Shown here: in pieces, positions 43,750-53,380 of the stretch | How positions within the stretch are numbered: the first letter of the stretch is position 1 | Layout of the letters: every line of letters starts with the position of its first letter | DNA from: CAWUKT01 sp963923035 | GTDB taxonomy: Bacteria > Bacteroidota > Bacteroidia > J057 > JADKCL01 | Assembly (NCBI GenBank): GCA_963923035.1 | Contig: CAWUKT010000003.1 | Span: 124,001-188,000 of the forward strand | Reading direction: 5' to 3' | Length of the DNA stretch: 64,000 nt | The notes under the pieces: generated by a model | Told to the model about the DNA's origin: nothing | The model's database searches: none | Seen by the model: only the letters and a program-made list of their open reading frames with translations | Translations under genes and position numbers: made by a program

Positions 43750-45258
43750 TTACTGCTTCACGATCCGACCGCTGAGGGTCTCTTCGCCGGCTTGAACCGT
43801 GTAGAAGAGGATGCCCGTCGGCAACTCCTGGCCGTCGATGGCGACACGCTGGAGACCGGCGCCGTAGGTACCTACGTGACGGTAAATCTCGCGGCCCATC
43901 ATGTCGTGAAGGACCACGGTGACTTCTTCAGCCGCGTTGAGGGCGAATTCGAGGTTCACTTCCTGGCGGAAGGGATTCGGGAAGACATTCACCTGGGTCT
44001 GGTTGAAGGCAGCCATCTTCTTGACGGCACCGCCACCACCACCTACGAGGCAATCGCCGCCCGTGGTGAAGTTCACTTCGCAGAATTTACCATAGATGCC
44101 GTCGCATTCGATGGAGATCCGAACCGTGTACTCGGTGCAAGGATCGAGGTTCTGGAAGGGAATGAAGTTCTGGCCTACATTCACATAGTTTATGATCCAC
44201 TGCATCGTGGTGTGGTTGTAGATCTCGTACTTGATGGAGTACGTACCGAACTTCTGACAATCTTCGAAGCCCGTCCACTGGACGAAGGCGATGTTTTCAC
44301 CTACATAAGGTACAGTCACACCGTCGCAAGGAATGACCTCACAACCGATGGTATTGAAGGAACCATCACAGGTGATTTCCTGGCCATTGCACTTGATGGT
44401 AATCTCGTATTGGTAAACCGTGCAGGCGGTCAGGCCAATCAGGTTGTAGATGCTACCCGCAGAAGTCAGGCCGGTCAGGGTGACCCAGTTACCACCCGCT
44501 TCCCGGTACCGGAGATCGAAACCGAGGACGCCACCGTCGCGGCAGTCGTCAAAGCCATTGAGGACAATGTCAGCGGAGGTCTCGCCAATATTGGTGACCG
44601 TGATGCCACTGCAAGTGCCACACAGCGTGGTGAAGGTACCCGTGCAGACCGTCGTGGGCAGGCCGCCACAGTTCAGGTAGATTTCGTATTCGTATTCGGT
44701 GCAGGCGTCGAGACCCGTCAGCGGAATGGTACCGGTGGAGATGCCAGACGTGTAACCGGCAGGCCAGGGATCGCTGGTCTTGCGGAGGCGGTAGTGGTAC
44801 ACAAACTCACCGGAGGTGGGATCGGCACATGCCGTCTGGTTCGTGACGATAAGGTCTGCCGTGGTCGTGGTGACATTGGCGATGTTGACGTCGTTGCAAT
44901 CGAGTTCCGGACAACCCTCGGTGCGGAAGGTGTCGATACATTCGCCGATCTGGGTGCCATCACAAAGTACCCGGACGCGTACTTCGTACTCGGTGCAGGC
45001 TGTCAGGCCGAAGAAAGCAAATGAGGTGGGGTTGCTAAAGGGCGAATAAAAGGGGTTGACCGATTGCCAGAAGCCTCCGGAGGCCGGACGGAAATCGATG
45101 TCGTAAGAAATGGTACCGGCGCAGCCGGTGGTCGTGGGGAGCCAAAGGAACAAGGCAGTTTCCTTCGCATCCCGGAGTTCATACGTGGAGCAGTCCACTT
45201 GCGCGAAGCTGGTCATGAAAAAACCGAGCATCAACGCCAAAGCAAAAAACTTTTTCAT
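43750..45258 (-). CDS. Cys-rich fibronectin-like repeat protein with type A T9SS sorting domain
   Basis: A 502-residue protein with signal peptide (MKKFFALALMLGFFMTSFAQ). Four fibronectin-III-like repeats of about 95 residues each end in an L-(T/D)-x-C-T-x-Y-x-(V/I) strand followed by a second Cys, suggesting one disulfide per repeat. The sequence is unusually Thr- and Cys-rich. The tail (VNVFPNPFRQEVNLEF to LSGRIVKQ) is the type A T9SS signal. Likely a surface-bound binding protein. The terminator at 43693-43724 follows. Confidence 0.85.
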   Translation of the reverse strand: MKKFFALALMLGFFMTSFAQVDCSTYELRDAKETALFLWLPTTTGCAGTISYDIDFRPASGGFWQSVNPFYSPFSNPTSFAFFGLTACTEYEVRVRVLCDGTQIGECIDTFRTEGCPELDCNDVNIANVTTTTADLIVTNQTACADPTSGEFVYHYRLRKTSDPWPAGYTSGISTGTIPLTGLDACTEYEYEIYLNCGGLPTTVCTGTFTTLCGTCSGITVTNIGETSADIVLNGFDDCRDGGVLGFDLRYREAGGNWVTLTGLTSAGSIYNLIGLTACTVYQYEITIKCNGQEITCDGSFNTIGCEVIPCDGVTVPYVGENIAFVQWTGFEDCQKFGTYSIKYEIYNHTTMQWIINYVNVGQNFIPFQNLDPCTEYTVRISIECDGIYGKFCEVNFTTGGDCLVGGGGGAVKKMAAFNQTQVNVFPNPFRQEVNLEFALNAAEEVTVVLHDMMGREIYRHVGTYGAGLQRVAIDGQELPTGILFYTVQAGEETLSGRIVKQ

Positions 45259-45667
45259 TGGGTATCAATTAAAGTTCGCGGCCTTAAGGGCCTATAAATC
45301 AGCTGTTGCATCCCACACGGATGATCGAACTGAAAAAAAGAATGTTTGATTACAATGATTTTGATTCCCAATACGTAGTCAGCGACGAAGTTGGGAATTT
45401 TATCTGGCATTCCCCACGCTTCGTCGAAGAAAAATCGAGATTCAGTAGAAAGGGGGAGGAGGGAAAATGCACCGGGGAGAAGGGAGAAAAAGGGGGAATA
45501 AAGAACCAAGCAATCCAGACCAATTTTCGGTAATGCAAGAAGGTGGGGAACAAACACTTCTGACCAATTACCGTCCTCGTTTCTCCAATCAATCCTTTCC
45601 GCATTAAATCAATTTCCACATCCAATATTCCCTTATCTTTGCGCCCAAATTCATTGCAAGAAAGAAT
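45259..45667. other. 409-base divergent intergenic region
   Basis: This separates the T9SS cargo gene from the sulfotransferase gene. A 75-codon plus-strand frame (45306-45533) has a very charged tail and no close neighbour, and I do not call it a gene. A full -7 box lies at 45634-45641. Confidence 0.45.
45634..45641 (+). promoter_or_regulatory. Putative -7 promoter box of the sulfotransferase gene
   Basis: TATCTTTG is a full match to TAnnTTTG and lies 26 bases before the ATG at 45668. A TTT lies near the -33 position with an 18-base spacer. Confidence 0.5.
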
Positions 45668-46441
45668 ATGAGCAACGAGAAATTGACCTTGGGCGGTGTC
45701 GTATGGTGGCCCCACAGTGGTGGCCGCTGGTTGTGCCGGAGCATTTTGAAAAAGCACAGCCTGATCCACGAAACAGCATTTACCCATCCCTGGCTGTTTT
45801 ATTCCACCGACATGACCCTCGACCTGGACATCACCGCCCAGGTCCACAAGGCCCGCTCCCTCCCCGAGTTACGCCTCCACCTCAATGCCCTCAAGGCCAG
45901 TACCGACCACGGTCGGCGGGAAGGACTGCGGAAGTATTTCGATACCATCCGCGAGACCTACACCGAATACGACGGTGACTTTACCCATATCATGGGCGAA
46001 ATGTGCCTCGGTTCCCCCATTCCCCGCCACATCGACCTGGAGTCCCTCTACGCGGCCTGCCCGGACTTCCGACTCGTCCACCTCGTCCGTTCTCCGCTCG
46101 AATCCTTCCAGTCATTTGCCATCCGCCACGAACTGGACAGCAACCCCGTCCGGGTCGCCGGCTCCTGGCTCTCCCTCAACGCTCAAATCCGTCATTTCTT
46201 CACGCTCCACCCCGAATTTGCCGACCAGGTCCACCTCGTCCTGTACGAAGACCTCCTCGCCGATCCCAAGACCCACGTCGCCAAAATCTGCGAATTCCTC
46301 GGTCTGCCCTTCGAAGAAGACATGATCGCCCACCTCGACGAACGCTGGGGACGTTCCACCAAACCCAAAACCCCCGAAGAATACCAAACCATCATGCGCC
46401 AGGTGGCCCGGACCGAACTCGATGTCTACGGCTACGAATAA
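45668..46441 (+). CDS. Sulfotransferase family protein
   Basis: A 257-residue cytoplasmic protein. The 5'-phosphosulfate loop is PHSGGRWLCRSILKKH near residues 16-31, a variant of the usual PxSGTxW. The 3'-phosphate-binding segment is RLVHLVRSPLESFQSF near 140-155, and LYEDLLADPKTHVAKICEFLGLP is the typical C-terminal helix. It probably uses PAPS to sulfate a carbohydrate or small molecule; the substrate is unknown. The next gene starts nine bases after its stop. Confidence 0.85.
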   Translation: MSNEKLTLGGVVWWPHSGGRWLCRSILKKHSLIHETAFTHPWLFYSTDMTLDLDITAQVHKARSLPELRLHLNALKASTDHGRREGLRKYFDTIRETYTEYDGDFTHIMGEMCLGSPIPRHIDLESLYAACPDFRLVHLVRSPLESFQSFAIRHELDSNPVRVAGSWLSLNAQIRHFFTLHPEFADQVHLVLYEDLLADPKTHVAKICEFLGLPFEEDMIAHLDERWGRSTKPKTPEEYQTIMRQVARTELDVYGYE

Positions 46442-46450
46442 ATTGCCCCT

Positions 46451-47494
46451 ATGCTGACTCACATTCCTCCTCAAACGCTGCGGGAACTGTTTGCCACCGC
46501 CAAATCTTTCTACCACGCCAAGCCCTGGGAAACCCTGGCCGATGTCGACACCTTCGGAATCGTGAACCCGGCCAGCGGGCAGAAGTGCTACGCTTCGGTC
46601 ATGGGACAAGGCGGAAATTTCTACGGCCTGGCGCTCTACCTGGGCAAAACCGGCTACAAGAGCCTCCTCATGCTCCAGATCGAAGAAGAAGGCGAGCAAG
46701 CGGGCGATCCGGAAGAAGCCCTGTACGAGCAGAATTGCATCATGGCGTCCTTCGAGGCGCCCGATGAAATGGACCCGGAGGACAAGGCCCTGATTGAGGC
46801 TCTTTCCATTGACGTCAGCGGCATGGATCGGTGGCCGGCATTTCGGTCCTACCGTCCCGGCCAGATGCCCTGGGTCATCGACGAAGCGGAAGCGAAATTG
46901 ATGATCGAAGCCCTTCCCCTCGTGCCCCAAGCCGTGCGGGAAGTGATGAAAGCGTATGAAGATGGGGACAATTTCCTCGTTCCCGGCGAGGACCATACCG
47001 GGAAGATGCGCTTTTTCGAACAGGGGGAAGTGGGAGAATGGGAAACCAAATGGCTGGAGCCGGATACCACGGTCAGCTTTTCCCCGATGCAGTTCAAGGT
47101 GAGTCCGGAAGTCCTGAAGGAAGCCAAGGCCATCCCGCTGAGCGATGATTTTTGGTTGATCGAGCAGTTTTTCCTGCGCGAGCCCGTCATGGACGAAAGC
47201 ATGGACCGGCCGTATTTTCCGAAGGCCTTTGTGATGCTGGACCTGCAAACGCAGGTCTTACGCGGGTTGGACGCCGTCCATCCCCTCCGCATCGAAGAAG
47301 AAGGCGCTGGCACCTTGGTGAAGATGTTCGCTGCCCATGAGGTCATTCCCCGTCAACTCGTCGTCTCCAACAAGCACAACTATTCCCTGCTGCGGCCACT
47401 GACCAAAGCCTTGGATATCGAATTGCACCTGGATGAAGAATTCGATGTGATTGCCGACATCAAAGCAGCTTTGTACGAACAAATGGAAGGGTAA
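46451..47494 (+). CDS. DUF7309/DUF6930-like protein, unknown function
   Basis: A 347-residue cytoplasmic protein. The N-terminal half (TFGIVNPASGQKCYASVMG, FYGLALYLGKTGYKSLLML) and the C-terminal half (YFPKAFVMLDLQTQVLRGLD) resemble the DUF7309-DUF6930 pair as I recall it. There is no signal peptide and no catalytic motif. It lies nine bases after the sulfotransferase gene and is probably co-transcribed with it. Its 3' end is six bases from the convergent DUF1573 gene. Confidence 0.65.
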   Translation: MLTHIPPQTLRELFATAKSFYHAKPWETLADVDTFGIVNPASGQKCYASVMGQGGNFYGLALYLGKTGYKSLLMLQIEEEGEQAGDPEEALYEQNCIMASFEAPDEMDPEDKALIEALSIDVSGMDRWPAFRSYRPGQMPWVIDEAEAKLMIEALPLVPQAVREVMKAYEDGDNFLVPGEDHTGKMRFFEQGEVGEWETKWLEPDTTVSFSPMQFKVSPEVLKEAKAIPLSDDFWLIEQFFLREPVMDESMDRPYFPKAFVMLDLQTQVLRGLDAVHPLRIEEEGAGTLVKMFAAHEVIPRQLVVSNKHNYSLLRPLTKALDIELHLDEEFDVIADIKAALYEQMEG

Positions 47495-47500
47495 TCCGCC

Positions 47501-48001
47501 TCAGGGAGCGGGGACAGGAGTGGTTGGCGCGGGCATGACCCGACCAGTCAGCCGCAGGGTTTCCAAGGGAAGCTGCTCTCCATTGATAAATACCGGAAAC
47601 ATTTTCTCGTGGGTGGTCGGCACTTCTTTGGCCTGGCCCTCCGTCGCAAACTTGACCGTGATCTCACTGATCTGGCCGGGGTTCACCTTTTTCGGGTAAT
47701 CGACCGACAGGCAGTAGCAGGACTTGGCCACATTGTCAATGGTCACGGAGCGCTCCGAGACATTCTTAAAGGGGTACTTGGCGATGACCGTATCCCCGGC
47801 GACCACCGGCTGGAATTCCATGATGAAATACGAAAACTGAATATCGCCCGTCTGGCCTGGAATCAACTGGATATCGTTCTTGGGGGGCGGAGGCGGCGTA
47901 TCCCCGGACGAATTTCCAGCATTGTCATTGGCACAGCCGGCCAGGAACAGAAGCCCAAGGACAGCAACGGGAACCAAAAGAAGACGTTTCACCATGATCA
48001 T
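47501..48001 (-). CDS. DUF1573 lipoprotein
   Basis: A 166-residue protein with lipobox LFLAGC (Cys23; Met3 is an equally good start). A Pro-rich linker (TPPPPPKND) precedes one DUF1573 domain: FKNVSERSVTIDNVAKSCYCLSVDYP and VNPGQISEITVKF, an immunoglobulin-like fold related to ASPM/SPD-2/Hydin domains. Members are envelope proteins of unknown role, abundant in Bacteroidota. It stands alone. Confidence 0.85.
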   Translation of the reverse strand: MIMVKRLLLVPVAVLGLLFLAGCANDNAGNSSGDTPPPPPKNDIQLIPGQTGDIQFSYFIMEFQPVVAGDTVIAKYPFKNVSERSVTIDNVAKSCYCLSVDYPKKVNPGQISEITVKFATEGQAKEVPTTHEKMFPVFINGEQLPLETLRLTGRVMPAPTTPVPAP

Positions 48002-48233
48002 AATTTAAATTGGAGTGGAAATTTAGCTGATTTGGGGCGCTTCTTCAATAAATTTTATCGGAGAAGGAGGAGTGGAGGGAAAACAGGGAAAAAATGGGGG
48101 CGGGCTTTGTCGTTTGCCCTACTTGGAAGATGGAAAATGGCGCATACAGTTCTTCTTGTCCATTTTGGGATTATATTGCACCATTCCCCGAATCTGTTTA
48201 GCTTTATGCTTCCCAAAAAACCATAATTCAAAG

Positions 48234-49022
48234 ATGAGGACTACGCTTTCTTTTGTACTTGCCCTGTTCACTGTTGCTACCATCTTTGTGGGGTGCAAGG
48301 AAAAACCGGTCACCACTCCTGAGGATCTGGCGGCCCCCGAAATATTCATGACCTCTCCCGCCGCAGTGGCGCCCGGTCAATTCAACAACATCGCGAATAC
48401 CGACAGTTTTGCCGTTGACATCCGCTTCGAAGACGATATCGAACTCGCCCGTTGGGACCTCGAAATCCGTCGTCGGGAAGATGAGTACTTCAACAACAAG
48501 ACCGATTCCGATGCGTGGACCCTCTTCCTGAATGGCGACTTGAGCGGTACCGTTGATGCCATCAACTTTTTCATCACCGTTCCCTTTGACCCGCTCGCCG
48601 GACCTTATGAATTCAAAATCAAGGTTACGGATGCGGCTGGAAAAACGGCTACCCAATCGACCTTCCTCTTCATCACGAACAGCGAAGACCTGATGGCGCC
48701 GATGATTCGGTTCGTCCAGCCCGACACCAATACCATCGATACCTTCCTGATCGGCAATGACCTCCCGATGCGCGTCAATGTCAGTGACGGCAACCAGATC
48801 GTCGATGTCTTTGCCCGCGTCCGTGACGCGTTCACCAACGAAGTCCTGCCCAACAGCGAAATCCAGGTTGATACCCTCTTCCTGTTCGCTTACCAGCTGG
48901 ATACCTTCTACACCATCCCCGCCGGCGTTGTCCCCGGCAAGTACAAGGTAGAAGTCTACGCCAACGACCAGGTCGGTAACTACGGCTACAACCTCGACAC
49001 CATCTATATCAAGCCGAACTGA
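48234..49022 (+). CDS. Lipoprotein, DUF4625-like
   Basis: A 262-residue protein from the ATG at 48234 (MRTTLSFVLALFTVATIFVGC, lipobox Cys21). The frame extends 54 codons upstream, but that part has no signal and is rejected. Two Ig-like halves each contain a directional sequence such as DPLAGPYEFKIKVTDAAGK and VPGKYKVEVYANDQVGN, resembling the DUF4625 family. Probably anchored to the outer membrane. A strong terminator follows at 49062-49096. Confidence 0.72.
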   Translation: MRTTLSFVLALFTVATIFVGCKEKPVTTPEDLAAPEIFMTSPAAVAPGQFNNIANTDSFAVDIRFEDDIELARWDLEIRRREDEYFNNKTDSDAWTLFLNGDLSGTVDAINFFITVPFDPLAGPYEFKIKVTDAAGKTATQSTFLFITNSEDLMAPMIRFVQPDTNTIDTFLIGNDLPMRVNVSDGNQIVDVFARVRDAFTNEVLPNSEIQVDTLFLFAYQLDTFYTIPAGVVPGKYKVEVYANDQVGNYGYNLDTIYIKPN

Positions 49023-49061
49023 TCGGCTGATCAAAATACACTGCGCCTACGCGCAACCCAG

Positions 49062-49096
49062 ATGTGACCCTTCCGCCCGAAGGGTCACATTTTTTT
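49062..49096 (+). terminator. Intrinsic terminator of the DUF4625-like gene
   Basis: A perfect 12-bp stem, ATGTGACCCTTC/GAAGGGTCACAT with loop CGCCC (49062-49090), is followed by six T. Confidence 0.9.
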
Positions 49097-49196
49097 CACC
49101 CCAATGTGACCGATATCACCAAAAATCAGGTCCGAATGTCACCTTGCTCCCACAACTCATTTTGAGGGCCCAAACTCCATTTCGTAAATTGTTCCC

Positions 49197-51419
49197 ATGA
49201 AGCATTTCCGTACCCACGTCTTATTGCTCCTTTCCCTCTTCACCGTTTCCCAGCTCATGGGCCAGGGCCCGCAACTGATCCGGGTAGACAGCGTAAACAT
49301 CATCTCCAATGGATTTCCGCTGCACAATCCCTGGGCCGGAGGGCTCGACCTTCCCCAGTTCTCCCAAGCCGACCTCAACTACGACGGCATCGCCGACCTG
49401 TACATCTACGACCGGGCGGCATTCCAGTCCTACGTTTTCCTCTATACCGGCGGTGGATCGACTCCCGAATACACCTATTCCCCGGAGATTTCGGCCACTT
49501 TCCCCAAGGACATCTCGAACTGGGCCTTACTGCGGGACTTCAATTGTGATGGCAGCCCCGACCTGTTCACGTGCAGCCGCAAAAACAACTTGTATGTGGA
49601 GGTTTGGCAGAACGTAGGGACTGGAGGGGTCAATTCCTTCGTTTCCATCAACGACTCCCTGTTGAGCGATTACAAAGGCACCATAGGAACTGAAGGTCTG
49701 TTCGTGGCCTTTACGGACGTGCCCGCCATTGAAGACATCGATGGAGATGGCGACCTGGATTTTTTGACCTTTGATGGGGGCGGAAATTCAGTGGAACTGC
49801 ACCAGAACATGTCCTTTGAGAACAACTCCACCTGTGGCCTGGAATTCGAGCGGATGGATGCGTGCTGGGGCAATTTTCAAGAGTCGGCCTTTGGAGAAGA
49901 AATCAATTTGAATATCAGCTGCCGGATGGCGCAGGGCGGGCCGCGTCACGCGGGCTCTACCGTCACGGTATTTGACGAAGACGGAGATGGCGACCTCGAC
50001 CTGTTGCTGGGGGACCTCATCGTCAACCAGGTCACCTTCCTCCGGAACAGTGGCACAACCATGAACGCGTTCATGGACACCACTTATCTCGGGTTTCCCG
50101 CGTATGACTCGCCCATCAACCTCAATAAATTTGTGGGCACCTACATCATCGATGTAGACCTGGACGGCCGTTCCGACCTGGTCGCCGCTCCGAATGAACC
50201 CGGCGCCTATACCAATATCCAGAACGTCATCTACTACCAAAACCTGGACCAGAATGGCGGCACCCGTTTTTCCCAAACCACTTCCCGCTTCCTTCAGAAT
50301 ACGATGGTGGACGTCGGGAACATTTCCAAGCCGGCCTTCTTTGACTACAACAACGATGGCCTCCTGGACCTCGTCGTGGGCAATTTTACCCGTCTGGTCA
50401 CCGATCAATTTCCCGAATCCCAACTGACCCTCTTCGAAAATACCGGCACTGCCACCGCTCCTGAATTCACGCTCGTGGATGAAGATTGGCAAAATATCTC
50501 CGGGTTCTTCAGCATCCCGGTCTATGGCTTTGCCCCCACTTTCGCCGACATGGACAACGATGGCGACCAGGACATGGTCATCGGCGGTGACCAGGGAGAA
50601 TTGCATTACTTCGAAAATACTGCGTCCACTGGCCAGAACGCGTCGTTCACCCTGAGTCAGGCCGATTGGTTCAGCATTGACGTCGGCAACTTTGCCACGC
50701 CGGAATTGGTCGACCTCGACCGGGACGGGGATTTTGACCTGGTGATTGGGGAAATGGAAGGCAACCTCAATTTCTATCGCAATACAGGAACTGCTTCGGC
50801 GCCTGATTTCCCCTCCCAGCCTACCGATGACAATTTTGGCCTTGTAGACGTCCAGCCCATCTGCTGCGTCGGCAACAGCACGCCCTTCATCTATGAAGAT
50901 CCGACGACCAACAAGTACAACCTGGTCTCGGGCAGCACCGATGGATGGATTTTCCTCTACGAAGACATCGAAAGCCAGAGCAGCGGCGTCTTCCCGTTGA
51001 CCACTGACCGCCTCGGCAATATCAACCAGGGCCTCAACAGCGCTGTCGCCGCGGCCGACCTCAATGGAGACGGAAAATTGGAATGGGTCGTCGGCAACAA
51101 ACGGGGTGGACTCGCTCTGTACTCGGAAACGGGTTCTGTCAGCCGTCCCGAAATCACACCGACGCAACTTGCGGTGGTAGACATTTTCCCGAACCCCTCC
51201 CAAGGCCAATTGACAGTTCACCTGGTGGATCGTGTTGGTAAGCGCCTCTCCGTTCAATTCCTGGACAGCCAGGGCCGCTTGGTTGCCGCTCAGGAAGCTC
51301 CGGTGGGCAATGGGTACGTAGAAATCATGACCGAAGAGTTGGCCACAGGATTGTACCACCTCCGCTTCGAACTGGATGGGGAGTATATTGGGGCAAAAAA
51401 ATGGATCCTGACCGAATAA
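49197..51419 (+). CDS. FG-GAP/VCBS repeat protein with type A T9SS sorting domain
   Basis: A 740-residue secreted protein. The signal peptide ends SQLMGQ. About nine FG-GAP/VCBS repeats follow, each with a D-x-(N/D)-x-DG-x-x-D core (for example DLNYDGIADLYIYD, DIDGDGDLDFLTFD, DMDNDGDQDMVIGG), the calcium-binding loop of beta-propeller proteins. The C-terminus (VDIFPNPSQGQLTVHL to GAKKWILTE) is the type A T9SS signal. It is probably a surface propeller for binding or adhesion. TAAATTGT five bases before the ATG is a weak match to the -7 box. Confidence 0.9.
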   Translation: MKHFRTHVLLLLSLFTVSQLMGQGPQLIRVDSVNIISNGFPLHNPWAGGLDLPQFSQADLNYDGIADLYIYDRAAFQSYVFLYTGGGSTPEYTYSPEISATFPKDISNWALLRDFNCDGSPDLFTCSRKNNLYVEVWQNVGTGGVNSFVSINDSLLSDYKGTIGTEGLFVAFTDVPAIEDIDGDGDLDFLTFDGGGNSVELHQNMSFENNSTCGLEFERMDACWGNFQESAFGEEINLNISCRMAQGGPRHAGSTVTVFDEDGDGDLDLLLGDLIVNQVTFLRNSGTTMNAFMDTTYLGFPAYDSPINLNKFVGTYIIDVDLDGRSDLVAAPNEPGAYTNIQNVIYYQNLDQNGGTRFSQTTSRFLQNTMVDVGNISKPAFFDYNNDGLLDLVVGNFTRLVTDQFPESQLTLFENTGTATAPEFTLVDEDWQNISGFFSIPVYGFAPTFADMDNDGDQDMVIGGDQGELHYFENTASTGQNASFTLSQADWFSIDVGNFATPELVDLDRDGDFDLVIGEMEGNLNFYRNTGTASAPDFPSQPTDDNFGLVDVQPICCVGNSTPFIYEDPTTNKYNLVSGSTDGWIFLYEDIESQSSGVFPLTTDRLGNINQGLNSAVAAADLNGDGKLEWVVGNKRGGLALYSETGSVSRPEITPTQLAVVDIFPNPSQGQLTVHLVDRVGKRLSVQFLDSQGRLVAAQEAPVGNGYVEIMTEELATGLYHLRFELDGEYIGAKKWILTE

Positions 51420-51550
51420 TTTGGAATTTATTCGCCCCAATTATCCCTTCATTTGAGCAATTTTACGGGTATCTGCTGTACATTTGCCAGTAAGTGCCTC
51501 CTTGAAGGCTGGAACCTTGGGGAGTGTTTTCTTTCTTCGGGAAAACGCTT

Positions 51551-51558
51551 TAAATTTG
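51551..51558 (+). promoter_or_regulatory. Putative -7 promoter box of nuoG
   Basis: TAAATTTG matches TAnnTTTG and lies 33 bases before the nuoG ATG at 51592. No clear TTTG is seen at -33. Confidence 0.35.
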
Positions 51559-51591
51559 ATCTCTGGTTTACTTTGAAAAACACTGATTCGG

Positions 51592-53322
51592 ATGCCACAA
51601 ATTTTTATTGACGGAAAAGCATACGAATACGAAGGCAAGCACATGCTGTTGCAGTTTGCCCTCGATAATGGCATTGAGATTCCCTTTTTCTGCTACCACC
51701 CGGCCATGTCGATCCCGACCAACTGCCGGATGTGTTTGGTGGAAGTGGGATGGCCTGCCACGGATCGTAAGACGGGAGAGCCCAAACTGGATGACAATGG
51801 TCAGCCGGTAATCAACTGGGGCCGCAAACCCAATACTGCTTGTAATACTCCCATTTCCCCCAATATGGTGGTCAAGACCGGACGGTCTTCTGCCCAGGTG
51901 AAAGAGATGCAAGCTGGCGTACTGGAATACATGTTGGTCAATCACCCGCTTGATTGCCCTATTTGTGACCAGGCCGGGGAATGCCCGCTCCAAATCTGGA
52001 CCTATAAATATGGTCCGGAAGGTTCGCGGTTCGAATCCATGAAGGTCCACAAGCCGAAGCGGATCGACCTCGGCCCCAATGTCATCATGGATGCCGAGCG
52101 CTGCATCAACTGTACCCGCTGCGTCCGGTTCACGGAAGAAATTTCGGGCACGGATCAATTGACCATCATTGGTCGGGGCGACAAGAACTATCCGGCGACC
52201 GCGCCGGGCAAGAAGTTCGACGATCCCTACTCGATGAATACCATCGACATTTGTCCCGTCGGTGCCCTGACAAGCAAGGATTTCCGCTTCAAGGCCCGGG
52301 TTTGGGAAATGTCCTATGCTCCGAGCATCTGCACCGGCTGCTCCAAGGGCTGCAATATTGATGTATGGGTCCGCGACAACCGCGTTGAGCGGTTGACTCC
52401 CCGCGACAACCTCGACGTCAACCAATACTGGATGTGTGACGCTGGCCGTCTCGACATCGACAAGTACAACGAATACCGGGTCTCCGGTCCCCGCGTCAAG
52501 GGAGACATTCCCGTCGAGTTTGAAGAAGCCGCCCTGCGGGCGCACAAACTCATCGGCGGCCTCGCCGAAAACCAGAAGGCCATTTTCCTCGGATCGGCTT
52601 ACGCTTCCCTGGAAAGCAATCTGGCGCTGAAAAAGCTGGCCGAGGCCTACGGACGGGCCGAGCACCTCTATTATATCCCCCACGTCGAAGAAGGTTGGGG
52701 CGACAACCTGCTCCGCCGCGATGACCGCACCCCGAACGCCAAAGGCTGTGAAGCCCTCGGATTCAAGGCGCTGGACCTCGATGCGCTGGTGAAAGACTTC
52801 AAGGACAAAGATGTCAGCCTGCTGTACATGCTGGAAGACAATACTGCCTTTGATGCGGTTGCCAAGTATGCGAAGAAAGTACCGGTCATTGTCCACGCGA
52901 CGAACCACCACGAGAAGTTCGAGAACTGCGAAGTGGTCTTCGCTGCCGCCAACGAAATCGAGGCCGAATCGACCTTCATCAATGGTGAAGGCCAGGCGCA
53001 GGTCACCAAGTTGGGCAAGGCTGTCACGCAGATGACGCCGGAACACTGGATGCGCATTCCCAAAAGCCGTCTGGACAAGGCCGCTGTGGCCCTGGACCGC
53101 TGGCGCGACCTGGACAATGTCCAGGACGTCATGCCCGGCTGGCAGCTCGTTGGAATGGTGGCCGATGCCGCCGGAAAAGGCCTGGGCTGGAACAACCACA
53201 AGGACGTTTTTGCCGCCTTGGTCGCGGACCTGGGAGAAGAAGCCCTGGCGGGTGCCAAGCACTCCTACCGGGTCCCCAAGACCGCTTTCAAGATGTCTCA
53301 ATTTGACTTTGCGATCCGCTAA
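51592..53322 (+). CDS. nuoG: NADH-quinone oxidoreductase subunit G
   Basis: A 576-residue iron-sulfur subunit of complex I. The N-terminal 2Fe-2S ferredoxin domain has FFCYHPAMSIPTNCRMC and NTACNTPI. The His-Cys3 cluster motif is HPLDCPICDQAGECPLQ. Another 4Fe-4S motif is CINCTRCVRF paired with DICPVGAL, and a third is CTGCSKGCNI with a distal Cys. The molybdopterin-oxidoreductase-like half after residue 300 is short, so the protein is much smaller than the 908 residues of E. coli NuoG. It passes electrons from NADH towards quinone. No other nuo gene adjoins it; a terminator follows. Confidence 0.93.
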   Translation: MPQIFIDGKAYEYEGKHMLLQFALDNGIEIPFFCYHPAMSIPTNCRMCLVEVGWPATDRKTGEPKLDDNGQPVINWGRKPNTACNTPISPNMVVKTGRSSAQVKEMQAGVLEYMLVNHPLDCPICDQAGECPLQIWTYKYGPEGSRFESMKVHKPKRIDLGPNVIMDAERCINCTRCVRFTEEISGTDQLTIIGRGDKNYPATAPGKKFDDPYSMNTIDICPVGALTSKDFRFKARVWEMSYAPSICTGCSKGCNIDVWVRDNRVERLTPRDNLDVNQYWMCDAGRLDIDKYNEYRVSGPRVKGDIPVEFEEAALRAHKLIGGLAENQKAIFLGSAYASLESNLALKKLAEAYGRAEHLYYIPHVEEGWGDNLLRRDDRTPNAKGCEALGFKALDLDALVKDFKDKDVSLLYMLEDNTAFDAVAKYAKKVPVIVHATNHHEKFENCEVVFAAANEIEAESTFINGEGQAQVTKLGKAVTQMTPEHWMRIPKSRLDKAAVALDRWRDLDNVQDVMPGWQLVGMVADAAGKGLGWNNHKDVFAALVADLGEEALAGAKHSYRVPKTAFKMSQFDFAIR

Positions 53323-53342
53323 GCGGACCTCCAAAATATGAC

Positions 53343-53377
53343 AGAGGTCGGGATATTCGTCCCGACCTCTTTTTTTA
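53343..53377 (+). terminator. Intrinsic terminator of nuoG
   Basis: A perfect 11-bp stem, AGAGGTCGGGA/TCCCGACCTCT with loop TATTCG (53343-53370), is followed by seven T. Confidence 0.92.
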
Positions 53378-53380
53378 TTG

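Noticed and set aside
45306..45533. 75-codon plus-strand frame between a T9SS cargo gene and the sulfotransferase
   Set aside because: Its second half is a low-complexity Lys/Glu/Gly stretch, it has no signal, motif or operon context, and it lies in a divergent promoter region. A small protein cannot be fully excluded.
49197..51419. EF-hand calcium protein
   Set aside because: The D-x-D-x-DG loops recur about nine times within beta-rich repeats, fitting FG-GAP/VCBS propeller loops rather than helix-loop-helix EF hands.
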